A stretch of DNA of 64,000 nt from Spartobacteria bacterium LR76 (GCA_003054655.1 QAYZ01000016.1:372001-436000), one strand, 5' to 3'. Positions 45,222 to 53,545 are shown, numbered from the stretch's first letter. Notes: generated from the sequence alone by a model not told the origin. Program-made: numbers and translations.

Positions 45222-47205
45222 CCTCCTCGGCCAGCCCCTCCCAGATCTCGGTGCCATCCTGCTTCGGCGCGGGCCACCCCGCGCCGCAATGCTCGCAGGT
45301 CTCACGCTCCACCGAGCGCTTCCGGCTGCACGCCGGACAGGCGATGCGTCGCGGCCAGTCGTTGGCGATCCAGAAGGCGAGCAGCCCGAAGACTCCGAAA
45401 AAGAAGGCAAACACGGTCCACGCGAGGCGCTGCCCGGCGAACTGATCGCGCTTCAGCGGGAGCTGAATAAACGCGGCGCAGAGGAGACCGACCCCGGCAG
45501 CGGCCAGCCAGTTGAGCATTTCCTCTCTTTTCTGCGCTTCGCTATATGCGGTCACAGCGAAGTAGGACTCGTTCTCGAAAAATTGCAGGAACTTAATAAT
45601 CCCATGCCCCAGAAGTCTCGCTCCCACGGGCGCAATGGCTTCGCCCAGCCACGTTGAAAGTGATTGAGGTGTGTAATGATACAGCGAGGGGAGTGTCTGC
45701 TGACGGATGATTTTTCCTTCCGGCGAAGCGACAATAAGTTCGGAGCTTTGCGAGAAACTTCTGTTGAATAACAGAAGATAACCCCCGTTCTGGGGCCGGT
45801 AGACATCAATATCTTTGAATTCGTCCAGAGCGAAGGGTGGGGTAATACGTGGGCCCAGGCCGGACATGGAGACGATCTGTATGGACTTCTCCAGTCCGAT
45901 GGCATAGGTGGCCGGAGTCTTGTCGTTTTTTCGCAATTCCCCGAGGGGAGCTCCAGTGATTATTTTCTCGTCGGGGGGCGTGGAGTAGATCTTTTCGATG
46001 GATCGGCCATCGAGGAACGGAATAAACATTCCGTCTTTTGCGACGATGAACCATGCGTGGGCATAGGCATCAGATGCGAGATGAAAACGCCCGGCCATGG
46101 CGGGGTTTTCGATCGAAGCATAGCCGTTTGGGCCGAGGACGCCCAATGGCATTTTCGTTTCTGTGGAATAGAGTCTGAAGACACCCAGGTCGTTAATGTA
46201 ATACCAGGCAAGCGGAGCGGACTTGTTGCTTGATTCTTTTGCAAAATAAAGACGCGGGCTGCGAAAATCGCGCATGAAGCTATTGCCGCTATAGTTGAGG
46301 CTGGACGGCGAAAGGAAGTCAGCCCACTCGAATGCTCGTTTTTCGGGTTTGATTTGCTGCCCGTCGAGTGTTTCGACTTTTTCGTACCAGTTTGCCCGCG
46401 TGGTAACTCGGAGGACGTCGCCATTTTTTCCGACTCTGTATTGCTGCTCGGTTGCTGGGGAGAACGGGAATATCATAGTCCATGCCGACGACAGGATATT
46501 CAACACAACGAGCAGTCCGAGAAGGTAGACGGAAAGTATTCCGCACTTTCCAACAATGGACATTCGACGAAACAAGCCACTCGCGGCATGAGCGCTTGCC
46601 GCAGCGATGAGCAGACTCGTCAGGACGATGACGGGGCCTGTCACGGCGAGCGAGAGAATGATTGTATTGGAAAACGTCGATCCCAGCAGCGCTGCCGCAA
46701 GAGGTAAAACCTTCCGCCCATACCATCGCCCGGGGAGGATGCTGATAAGCAAAGCGGCATAATAATACGCGAGTCCGGTGAGGAGATTGACTGATCCCGG
46801 AAGGATCTGCCGGATGTCAAACGGCGCTGCGATGCTGCCGGGGAGGGAAAGCCAGTAAGCCGATGCAGCCAGGGGCAGCCCGCCCGCCAGGAGATACAGA
46901 GCGGTTCCCGGCAGGGCCTTGCCCCAGAAGACCTGGAGACGGGTGACGGGACGGTGCAGGAGAAAAGCCCATTGATCCCGGCGAAGCTCGGTCAGGATTT
47001 GGAGAAACCCCAGGGCCAGGGCGATGATGGGAAATCCGAACGCTGTGATGGTGAGGAACTGCTCGTTTTGAAGCCCTGCCCATGAGCTATCAACCGAGTC
47101 TCCACCTTGTCTCAGGGCGTAGACCATCGCGACAGCGATGGCCGCCATCGCCAGCAGGCCCCATTTCAGATTCTCCCTCCACTCTTTCCAAAACAATGCC
47201 TTCAT
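45199..47205 (-). CDS. ABC-2 type permease with large extracytoplasmic insert and C-terminal zinc ribbon
   Basis: A 668-residue membrane protein starting MKALFWKEWRENLKWGLL, the typical opening of ABC-2 exporters. About six membrane segments lie in residues 14-240. A long soluble region (about 245-560) without recognised motif follows, then two more membrane segments (about 567-583 and 595-615). The final 50 residues form a zinc ribbon with Cys623, 626, 637 and 640 (CPACSRKRSVERETCEHC). The topology places the insert outside and the ribbon in the cytoplasm. It overlaps the upstream ATPase gene by four bases. The substrate is unknown. Confidence 0.85.
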   Translation of the reverse strand: MKALFWKEWRENLKWGLLAMAAIAVAMVYALRQGGDSVDSSWAGLQNEQFLTITAFGFPIIALALGFLQILTELRRDQWAFLLHRPVTRLQVFWGKALPGTALYLLAGGLPLAASAYWLSLPGSIAAPFDIRQILPGSVNLLTGLAYYYAALLISILPGRWYGRKVLPLAAALLGSTFSNTIILSLAVTGPVIVLTSLLIAAASAHAASGLFRRMSIVGKCGILSVYLLGLLVVLNILSSAWTMIFPFSPATEQQYRVGKNGDVLRVTTRANWYEKVETLDGQQIKPEKRAFEWADFLSPSSLNYSGNSFMRDFRSPRLYFAKESSNKSAPLAWYYINDLGVFRLYSTETKMPLGVLGPNGYASIENPAMAGRFHLASDAYAHAWFIVAKDGMFIPFLDGRSIEKIYSTPPDEKIITGAPLGELRKNDKTPATYAIGLEKSIQIVSMSGLGPRITPPFALDEFKDIDVYRPQNGGYLLLFNRSFSQSSELIVASPEGKIIRQQTLPSLYHYTPQSLSTWLGEAIAPVGARLLGHGIIKFLQFFENESYFAVTAYSEAQKREEMLNWLAAAGVGLLCAAFIQLPLKRDQFAGQRLAWTVFAFFFGVFGLLAFWIANDWPRRIACPACSRKRSVERETCEHCGAGWPAPKQDGTEIWEGLAEEATPPAAR

Positions 47206-48128
47206 TTCACGTCCTCCAGATCTTTGGTGAAAAAGCTCTTCGCGCCGCGTTCGCCGACATAGGTCACGAAAGCGTCCTCCAGGCTGAGCGGAACCTCCTC
47301 GATACGGTTTCCCGTCAGCACCTGAATGCGCTGGATCTCGGCAGGGCCGATATTGGCAAAGGTCAGACTCGTTTCCGTATCTGTGCGGAAGGTTTGCAGA
47401 AGGCCGGGCAAGTCGGGCAGGGGAGGTTCGTTGCCGTCATGCCGGATGACAAACTGGCGGACATGCTGGCGAAAGGTCTCCAGCTTGCAGGATGCTCGCA
47501 GCGTTCCGCGATCGAGCACCGCGATTTCGTCCGCCACGCGCTCGACGTCGGAGAGAAGATGCGAGGAAAAGAGGATGGTGCGGTCGGTCGTTCGCGTGAC
47601 GTAGAGCATCGACTGGATGAGGCTGCGGCGGGCCACGGGATCAAGGCCAAGCGCAGGATCGTCGAGGATGAGGAGTTCCGGCTCCGGCGCGAGCACGAGC
47701 GCCAGGCAGAGTCCCGCGCGCTGACCGCGCGAAAGATTGCCCGCCCTGTTTTTGCGGTCGAGACGGAAGTGCGATAGGACGGCGTCAAAGATGCTTGAGT
47801 TCCAGTGTTTATAAAACGCGGCTTGAAACTTTCCGCACTCCTCGATGGTCATCCAGCCGTAGACGTGGTGCCCCTCCGGGAGATAGCCAATACTGGCGCG
47901 ATCATCAGGTGATAGGTTCCAGCAGTCTTTCCCAAGCACCTGGGCGGACCCGCGCGAAGGTTCGACCAGACCGAGAAGCATGCGGATCGTCGTGCTTTTC
48001 CCGGCGCCATTGCGCCCGAGGAAGCCGAAGATGCTGCCTTTCGGCACCTTGAGATTGAGTTCGGAGACCACGCAGGTCTTGCCGAAGTATTTCGTGAGTC
48101 CCTGGGTTTCGATCACGTATTCGCTCAT
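47202..48128 (-). CDS. ABC transporter ATPase (YtrB-like)
   Basis: A 308-residue ATPase pairing with the downstream permease. Walker A is GRNGAGKS (38-45) and the His switch is in LFSSHLLSD. The signature reads LSRGQRAGLCLALVLA instead of LSGGQ, and Walker B ends ILDDPALGLDP, with Asp replacing the usual catalytic Glu. The same DDP form occurs in other GntR-linked ABC ATPases, so the enzyme may still be active. A C-terminal region of about 90 residues follows the ATPase core. It overlaps the GntR gene by four bases. Confidence 0.93.
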   Translation of the reverse strand: MSEYVIETQGLTKYFGKTCVVSELNLKVPKGSIFGFLGRNGAGKSTTIRMLLGLVEPSRGSAQVLGKDCWNLSPDDRASIGYLPEGHHVYGWMTIEECGKFQAAFYKHWNSSIFDAVLSHFRLDRKNRAGNLSRGQRAGLCLALVLAPEPELLILDDPALGLDPVARRSLIQSMLYVTRTTDRTILFSSHLLSDVERVADEIAVLDRGTLRASCKLETFRQHVRQFVIRHDGNEPPLPDLPGLLQTFRTDTETSLTFANIGPAEIQRIQVLTGNRIEEVPLSLEDAFVTYVGERGAKSFFTKDLEDVK

Positions 48129-48526
48129 GGTTTCGGGGAATGGGTGAAGTAGTCGGTTCCGGCTGCCTCCAGACGACGGAGGATTTCGGCGAGAGGGATG
48201 TCGAGAAATGCCGTTTCATCGAAAAACCGCTTCATCGCGCAGGACAGCCGACGAAGACGTTCCTCTTCTGAGTAAATCTGCCGACGGGCGGCGATAAAGA
48301 CGCCGCGCCCTGCATGCGACGCCACCAATCCCTCGGCTGTGAGTTCGGAGTAGGCCCGGGCGACGGTGTTGGGATTGACGGTGAGCTGCTCGGCCAGTGC
48401 TCGCACGGACGGGAGCTGATCGCCTTCCTTGAGGGTTCCCGTCGCGATCCACCGCCGGATTTGTCCCTCGATCTGCTCGTAGATCGGCTGGGGCGAGCCG
48501 GGGGTGATGTCAAACCGAAGCGACAT
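48125..48526 (-). CDS. GntR family regulator, YtrA subfamily
   Basis: A 133-residue regulator with a winged-helix N-terminus (about 8-78: PIYEQIEGQIRRWIATGTLKEGDQLPSVRALAEQLTVNPNTVARAYSELTAEGLV) and a short helical C-terminus of about 50 residues, the YtrA layout without a metabolite-binding domain. It heads the operon with the ATPase and permease. A 21-bp inverted repeat just upstream is its likely autoregulatory operator. Known YtrA-type systems respond to cell-wall antibiotics or envelope stress, but the signal here is unknown. Confidence 0.93.
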   Translation of the reverse strand: MSLRFDITPGSPQPIYEQIEGQIRRWIATGTLKEGDQLPSVRALAEQLTVNPNTVARAYSELTAEGLVASHAGRGVFIAARRQIYSEEERLRRLSCAMKRFFDETAFLDIPLAEILRRLEAAGTDYFTHSPKP

Positions 48527-48529
48527 AAG

Positions 48530-48550
48530 TGTATTAATGCAAATAATACA
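48530..48550. promoter_or_regulatory. Operator candidate for the YtrA-type regulator
   Basis: TGTATTA (48530-48536) and TAATACA (48544-48550) form a perfect inverted repeat with a 7-base spacer. It begins 4 bases upstream of the regulator ATG and covers the predicted -10 box, the expected position for autorepression. Confidence 0.65.
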
Positions 48551-48561
48551 GTTGAGGTCAA
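48533..48561 (-). promoter_or_regulatory. Promoter of the GntR-ABC operon
   Basis: On the minus strand TTGACC (48561-48556), a 17-base spacer and ATTAAT (48538-48533). Only 6 bases separate the -10 box from the regulator ATG (48526), so transcription would begin at or next to the start codon. The inverted repeat at 48530-48550 overlaps it. Confidence 0.55.
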
Positions 48562-48603
48562 GAGATCGCTTTTTGACGACATGTCAGGGTACCCGCAGCA
48601 CTC

Positions 48604-48631
48604 TTGCCGGATGCAACCCCTTTGCTAGACT
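48604..48631 (+). promoter_or_regulatory. Promoter of the GT4 maltosyl/glycogen synthase gene
   Basis: TTGCCG (48604-48609), a 16-base spacer and TAGACT (48626-48631). The GTG start at 48638 follows after 6 bases, so transcription would begin at or next to the start codon. No ribosome-binding site is present. Confidence 0.5.
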
Positions 48632-48637
48632 CGTGTT

Positions 48638-49843
48638 GTGAAGGCACTCTTCCTGACAAACGAGTATCCTCCCCACATCTACGGTGGAGCGGGTGTCCAT
48701 GTGCAGTATCTCAGCCGCGAACTGGCCAAGCTGATGCCTGTCGACGTGAGATGTTTCGGCGACCAGAACCAGGTCTCGGGCAATCTGTCGGCGCTCGGAT
48801 ACGGGCTCGTTTCCGATGCCTACACCTGCCCGAAGCCATTGAAGTCGGTCTTTGGCGCTTTGCAGCGGTGCATTGATTTCAACACAACCAACATCGACGC
48901 CGATGTAGTGCACTGTCACACGTGGTACTCCCATTTCGGGGGCATCCTAGCGAAGCTCAACTACGGCATCCCGCTCGTCGTCACCGTGCATTCTCTCGAA
49001 CCCCTCCGCCCCTGGAAGCGCGAGCAGCTCGGCGGCGGCTATGACTTTACCTGCTGGCTGGAGCGCACCACGCTGGAGATGGCCGACGCGGTGATCGCGG
49101 TCTCCGAGGAGACCAAACGCGACGTGAACAAGCTCTTCCACATCGCCCCGGAGAAGATGCATGTCATTTACAACGGCATCGACCTCGATGAGTATCGCCC
49201 GGTCACGAGCAAGAACGCGCTCAAGCGTTTCGGGATCAACCCCGTCGAGCCGTACATTCTTTTTGTCGGTCGCATCACGCGGCAGAAGGGCATCATTCAT
49301 CTGGTCAACGCCATCCGTCACATGAACCCGGGCTTTCAGGTCGTGCTCTGCGCCGGGGCTCCCGACACGGCGGAGATTGCCACCGAGATGAAGAATGCGG
49401 TCAGCGCGGCGCAGCGGTCGCGCCCCGGCGTGATCTGGATCGAGGAAATGGTCGATACCAAGAGCAAGGTGGAGCTTTACAGCAACGCCGCCGCCTTTGT
49501 CTGCCCCTCGATCTACGAGCCCTTCGGCATCATCAACCTGGAGGCCATGGCCTGCGGCACCCCCGTGGTCGCCAGCAATGTCGGCGGCATCAAGGAGGTG
49601 GTAATACACGGCGAGACCGGCTTCCTCGTTTCGCTCGACCAGATGACGGAGAGCCCGTTTGAAGCGACGAACCCGGATCGCTTCTCGCGTGATCTTGCGG
49701 CCCGCGTAAATGAATTGATGAGTGATCCGGGCAAGCGCAAGGCCTTCGGAGCCGCCGGACGCCGACGGGTTGAGGAAAAATTTGGATGGTCTGCCATTGC
49801 GCGACAGACCGCCGACCTGTACGAGACTCTCGTCACAAAGTAA
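48638..49843 (+). CDS. glgM: GT4 glycogen synthase / alpha-maltose-1-phosphate synthase (GlgM-like)
   Basis: A 401-residue retaining glycosyltransferase of family GT4. The opening MKALFLTNEYPPHIYGGAGVHVQYLSREL, then HCHTWYSHFGG, the PLVVTVHSLEPLRPWKREQLGGGY region and CPSIYEPFGIINLEAMACGTPVVAS (about 288-312, with the E-x7-E motif) match the actinobacterial 'glycogen synthase' group. Its Mycobacterium member (Rv1212c, GlgM) makes maltose 1-phosphate from ADP-glucose. The classic bacterial GlgA is GT5 and longer. Whether this enzyme makes glycogen or maltose 1-phosphate cannot be settled from sequence. Start is GTG. obg follows 7 bases later. Confidence 0.85.
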   Translation: MKALFLTNEYPPHIYGGAGVHVQYLSRELAKLMPVDVRCFGDQNQVSGNLSALGYGLVSDAYTCPKPLKSVFGALQRCIDFNTTNIDADVVHCHTWYSHFGGILAKLNYGIPLVVTVHSLEPLRPWKREQLGGGYDFTCWLERTTLEMADAVIAVSEETKRDVNKLFHIAPEKMHVIYNGIDLDEYRPVTSKNALKRFGINPVEPYILFVGRITRQKGIIHLVNAIRHMNPGFQVVLCAGAPDTAEIATEMKNAVSAAQRSRPGVIWIEEMVDTKSKVELYSNAAAFVCPSIYEPFGIINLEAMACGTPVVASNVGGIKEVVIHGETGFLVSLDQMTESPFEATNPDRFSRDLAARVNELMSDPGKRKAFGAAGRRRVEEKFGWSAIARQTADLYETLVTK

Positions 49844-49850
49844 AAATCGG

Positions 49851-50942
49851 GTGAAATTCGTCGATCAAGTTCGTATCCATGCCAAGGCTGGCGATGGCGG
49901 CAACGGGTGTTGCAGCTTTCGCCGCGAGAAGTTCGTGCCCCGGGGCGGTCCGGATGGAGGCGACGGAGGAAAGGGAGGCAGCATCATCCTGGAGGCCGAT
50001 GTCCACACCGACAATCTCGTCTCCCTTTACTATGAGCCGAACATCCGCGCCAAACGCGGAGCGCACGGCCAGGGCAAGGACAAGCATGGCCGGAGCGCAG
50101 AGGATCATATCGTGCGCGTGCCCGTGGGTACGATCATCTACCGCCTTCCAGATCAGGTGCCCGCTCCCGCGGATATCCCGTTCTATGAAGACCTGGAGGC
50201 CTCGGAGGAGCCGGTAAAGAAAACCCATCTCGACCTGCGCACGATGGAGCCGGTGGCGGATCTTTCAGAACCCGGCCAGCGGTTCGTCCTCTGTGCCGGA
50301 GGAGACGGCGGCAAAGGAAACTCGCATTTCAAGACCTCAACGAACCGCGCCCCGCGCCGCACGACGGATGGCTGGCCCGGCGAGGAGGGGTGGTTCGCCC
50401 TAGAGCTGCGCACCATCGCCGATGTCGGCCTTGTGGGCTATCCCAACGCGGGCAAGAGCACTCTGCTGGGCAAAATTTCCGCCGCCCACCCGCGTGTGGC
50501 TCCATATCCCTTTACGACACTGAACCCCGTGGTCGGCGTGGTCGACCTGAACGGCTACCAGCGTCTCACCGTGGCGGACATTCCGGGATTAATCGAGGGC
50601 GCGCATGAGAACAAGGGCCTCGGCCACGAGTTCCTGCGTCACATCGTGCGCTGCCAGTTGCTCCTTTTTGTCCTGGATACCGCAGGCAGCGAGGGCCGCG
50701 ATCCGGTGGAGGATTTTCAGACGCTTCGGCAGGAGCTGAAGCTTTACGATCCCAATCTCGCAGCCAAGCCTTGGGCGGTCATCGCCAACAAGGTCGATCT
50801 GCCCGAGGCGAAGGAAAACCTGAAGCGCCTCAAGGCCAAGGTTCGCAAGGTGAAGATTATCCCGATGAGCGCCCAGGAGGGCGAGGGGATCGACGAGTTG
50901 CGGAAGCTTCTCGAGGAACTGGCTTCGTCGCCCGCCGTTTGA
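49851..50942 (+). CDS. obg: Obg/CgtA GTPase
   Basis: Ribosome-associated essential GTPase. The 363 residues contain the glycine-rich Obg fold (about 1-160: VRIHAKAGDGGNGCCSFRREKFVPRGGPDGGDGGKGG) and the G domain with G1 GYPNAGKST (about 197-205), TTLNPVVGVV, G3 DIPGLIEGAHENKGLGHEFLRH, G4 NKVD and G5 SAQEGEGI. The C-terminal OCT domain is absent, as in many species. The start GTG 49851 gives the standard N-terminus VKFVDQV. Its last 86 bases are overlapped by the convergent RibD-like gene. Confidence 0.96.
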   Translation: MKFVDQVRIHAKAGDGGNGCCSFRREKFVPRGGPDGGDGGKGGSIILEADVHTDNLVSLYYEPNIRAKRGAHGQGKDKHGRSAEDHIVRVPVGTIIYRLPDQVPAPADIPFYEDLEASEEPVKKTHLDLRTMEPVADLSEPGQRFVLCAGGDGGKGNSHFKTSTNRAPRRTTDGWPGEEGWFALELRTIADVGLVGYPNAGKSTLLGKISAAHPRVAPYPFTTLNPVVGVVDLNGYQRLTVADIPGLIEGAHENKGLGHEFLRHIVRCQLLLFVLDTAGSEGRDPVEDFQTLRQELKLYDPNLAAKPWAVIANKVDLPEAKENLKRLKAKVRKVKIIPMSAQEGEGIDELRKLLEELASSPAV

Positions 50943-51615
50943 TTCTGTAGGTCAGGAAGCACTCGCTGCCGAGGACTTCCTGATTCGCCAGCTTGAAGCG
51001 CACCAGATGCGGGAGGAACTCGCCGGGGAGCCCGGTGAGAGTGGCTGCCTCCCGGCCTCCAAAAATGACGGGGGCCCAGGTGAGGTGCAGGGTATCGACC
51101 AGATCCGCTTCCAGCAGGGATCGGAACAAGGTCGGCCCGCCCTCGCAGATCACCGAGCGGATCCGGTAATCCACCCGCAGGATGCGCATCATCTCCGCGA
51201 GGTCGACCGTCTTTTCAAAGAGCCACACGTCGGCCTTTGCGGCCAGCCACGACCGGACGCGCTCCGGCATGGCCTGGGTGGAGAAAATCACGATCGGAGC
51301 GCCGGGCGAGACGAAGACCTTTGCTTTTGGGTCAAGTCGACCGGAGGCGCTGACGATGACGCGAAGGGGCTGTGCGGATTGGCCGCGCTTTTTGCGGGCG
51401 CGTTGCAGGGTGGGCTCGCTCACGCCCATGGACATGTTGTCTGCCTTGAGCGTGCCCGCGCCGACCAGTACGGCATCGGCCTCGGCACGGATTTCGCGGA
51501 AGCGGCGCTTGTCGTTCCCCGAGGTGAAGCCCGAGGGCGTCTTTTTCCGCGTGGAGACCTTGCCATCGGCGGTGATGGCGAAGTTCACAGAGACCTTGGG
51601 CCGCGCTGCTTTCAC
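50857..51615 (-). CDS. RibD C-terminal domain / dihydrofolate reductase-like reductase
   Basis: A 252-residue NADPH-dependent reductase of the RibD-C family. RPKVSVNFAITADGKVSTRKKTPSGFTSGNDKRRFREIRAEADAVLVGAGTLKADN is the family opening; VICEGGPTLFRSLLEADLVDTLHLTWAPVIFGG is its late signature. The deaminase domain of RibD is missing, so this is the stand-alone form, which in various pathways acts on riboflavin precursors or other substrates. The last 28 codons (a Lys/Arg/Pro/Ser-rich tail) lie antisense to obg and may be a non-functional extension. It is the last gene of a four-gene minus-strand operon. Confidence 0.88.
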   Translation of the reverse strand: MKAARPKVSVNFAITADGKVSTRKKTPSGFTSGNDKRRFREIRAEADAVLVGAGTLKADNMSMGVSEPTLQRARKKRGQSAQPLRVIVSASGRLDPKAKVFVSPGAPIVIFSTQAMPERVRSWLAAKADVWLFEKTVDLAEMMRILRVDYRIRSVICEGGPTLFRSLLEADLVDTLHLTWAPVIFGGREAATLTGLPGEFLPHLVRFKLANQEVLGSECFLTYRIKRRATKPVPREASATRRSPRPPGRSSG

Positions 51616-52640
51616 GCAGCGTCTTCGATGGTCTTTTCGACCTTTTCAACTTCCTGCTCCACGTCACGGATGTGGATGCCGCCTACGGGACGGAAGAGCA
51701 TGTAGATGACTCCTCCGACGAGTCCCCAGAAGACGATCATCAGAAAGCCCGTCATGGAGATCATCGCGGCGGTTCCGATCGGGGTGTTGAACAACTCGGA
51801 GAAGACCTGCTGAAAGAGACCTTCACGCACGCCCAGACCGGAAAGGCTCACGGGCAGCGAGGCGATCGTCATGATCGCGGGGAGGACAGCGAAGACATCG
51901 ATCAGCCCATCAAACCCGCCGAAAAGGCCGAACGCCCGCGCGGCAAAGTAAAAGGCCAGGAACATCAGGAGATGTGAGGGAATAGAGATGCCAAAGGTCG
52001 CCAGCAGCGTCTTGGGACTGCGGGCATAGGTGGAGAAAGCCGTGGCAAACTCCAGGATCTTCGCGTGGAGCGGCAGCCAGGTGGGAAGCTTGTGGGCGAG
52101 GCGGAAGTAATCGACGAGGAAACCTGCAACGATGAAAGTGAGGGAACCGCCGAGGATGATACCCAGCGACCCCATGAGCGCCTGGGTGATCGGTTTGGAA
52201 AAGAGCAGGTTGAACTCCAGCGTGCAGAGCGTAGCGGCAACGGCGACGAGACCGAGCAGGCCCATCATGCGGTCGACGAGCACACTGAGGAAGGCCGCGC
52301 TTTTACGATCCTTCGTCTCTTTCATCGCGTAAAAGATCTTCACGACATCGCCGCCCGTGCCGCCGGGCAGGAAGAGATTGAAAAACGCGCCGATGAGAAA
52401 GATGCGCATCGCCCGCCACCACCCCATCTGAATGCCCTGCGCGGCCAGCAGGATGCGCCAGCGCTGGGTCTGGAGGGAAAAGGCGAGGCCCACGGCCAGC
52501 GCCCCGGGGATGAGCCAGAGAAAGTTGGCTGTGTGGAGGGCGGTCGCCATCTGCTCGCGCTTGGCGGGATCGCGGAAGATCCAGCACAGGAGCAGGACGG
52601 TGACGACGATTTGGAGGATGGTCAGGAGAGTGCGCTTCAT
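51612..52640 (-). CDS. YbhN/UPF0104-type integral membrane protein
   Basis: A 342-residue polytopic protein of the lysylphosphatidylglycerol synthase TM-region (YbhN/AglD2) superfamily. Landmarks are LAVGLAFSLQTQRWRILL near the N-terminus, FLIGAFFNLFLPGGTGGDVVKIFYA, and LPVSLSGLGVREGLFQQVF near the C-terminus. Seven or eight membrane segments are visible. The family includes lipid flippase-like and aminoacyl transfer proteins, so the function is not defined. The ATG at 52640 overlaps the upstream gene's stop (ATGA) and is preferred to GTG 52655. Confidence 0.9.
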   Translation of the reverse strand: MKRTLLTILQIVVTVLLLCWIFRDPAKREQMATALHTANFLWLIPGALAVGLAFSLQTQRWRILLAAQGIQMGWWRAMRIFLIGAFFNLFLPGGTGGDVVKIFYAMKETKDRKSAAFLSVLVDRMMGLLGLVAVAATLCTLEFNLLFSKPITQALMGSLGIILGGSLTFIVAGFLVDYFRLAHKLPTWLPLHAKILEFATAFSTYARSPKTLLATFGISIPSHLLMFLAFYFAARAFGLFGGFDGLIDVFAVLPAIMTIASLPVSLSGLGVREGLFQQVFSELFNTPIGTAAMISMTGFLMIVFWGLVGGVIYMLFRPVGGIHIRDVEQEVEKVEKTIEDAA

Positions 52641-53542
52641 CGGAGAGTGCGCCACCTGGCGGCGGCGGAGAGGATGTCTTCTTTGGACGTTCTTGGATGA
52701 AGTTCAAAGACGAAAAGGCAGTCTGCCGGAAGAAATTGCACCAATTTGTCAAAAGGGATCTCCCCAGTGAAGGGCGCGCGATGGTCCTGGAACGGCCAGC
52801 CGACATCATGCACGTGGCAGCCCATCGTGCGCGGCCCCATCTTTTGCAGCCAGTCGGTGTGATCCAGCAGGCCGAGGTTGTGCTTGATCTGGGCGTGGCC
52901 AAAGTCATGCCAGTACCGGGCGTTGGGCGCGTCGAGTCGCTGGAGGAAATTCACAAACTCATGCTCCGAGGGCATGGCCTCGTAATGCTCGCGGTTCTCG
53001 ATCCCGAGGCGGATGCCCTTTTGCGAGGCATAGTCGGTAATCTCCATGAGGCAGTCCAAAGCTCGCTGGACATAGACCTCGCCGACCTTTTCCCGCTTGA
53101 GCACCGCTCGCACCTTTTGCCTGGCGTACCCGTGAGTAAAGTTGCCTTCATTCTCCACGACCTCCCGGAGAGATCGGGTGAGATGGAGCGTCTTGATGCG
53201 GCCCGTGTGCAGGACGACGACCTTCGCTCCGAAGCGCTCGGCCATGTCGATCGTTTGCAAGGTCAGGCGGACGGCGCGCTTCCGGTCGGTGATCCGGTGC
53301 GAGGTAAATTCGTAGCAGTCTGGATTGTCGACCATCACCTCCGGGGGGAGGGGGCAAAAGTTGTGCAGGCTGGAAACCTGGAATCCCTCCTTCTCCTGAA
53401 AAGAAAGGATCTCGTGCACGGTATGAGCCTTCAACCCATGACCCAGCTCGATGGCATCGAATCCCATCTCCAGGATTTCGCGGACGATGCCTTCGCCGCT
53501 GCGATGCCGGTTTGAGTTCCAGGCTGTCGAGAAGGAGAGCAT
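52637..53542 (-). CDS. Sugar-phosphate isomerase/epimerase-like TIM-barrel protein
   Basis: A 301-residue AP endonuclease 2/xylose isomerase-like TIM barrel. Visible elements are a beta-strand start (MLSFSTAWNSNRHRSGEGIVREILEMGFDAIELGHG), AKVVVLHTG, RLGIENREHYEAMPSE, YWHDFGHAQIKHNLG and MGCHVHDVGWPFQDH, with His, Glu and Asp residues at the usual metal sites. The substrate is unknown. It lies 3 bases after the FAD oxidoreductase gene and overlaps the YbhN gene, so it belongs to the same operon. Confidence 0.88.
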   Translation of the reverse strand: MLSFSTAWNSNRHRSGEGIVREILEMGFDAIELGHGLKAHTVHEILSFQEKEGFQVSSLHNFCPLPPEVMVDNPDCYEFTSHRITDRKRAVRLTLQTIDMAERFGAKVVVLHTGRIKTLHLTRSLREVVENEGNFTHGYARQKVRAVLKREKVGEVYVQRALDCLMEITDYASQKGIRLGIENREHYEAMPSEHEFVNFLQRLDAPNARYWHDFGHAQIKHNLGLLDHTDWLQKMGPRTMGCHVHDVGWPFQDHRAPFTGEIPFDKLVQFLPADCLFVFELHPRTSKEDILSAAARWRTLR

Positions 53543-53545
53543 GTA

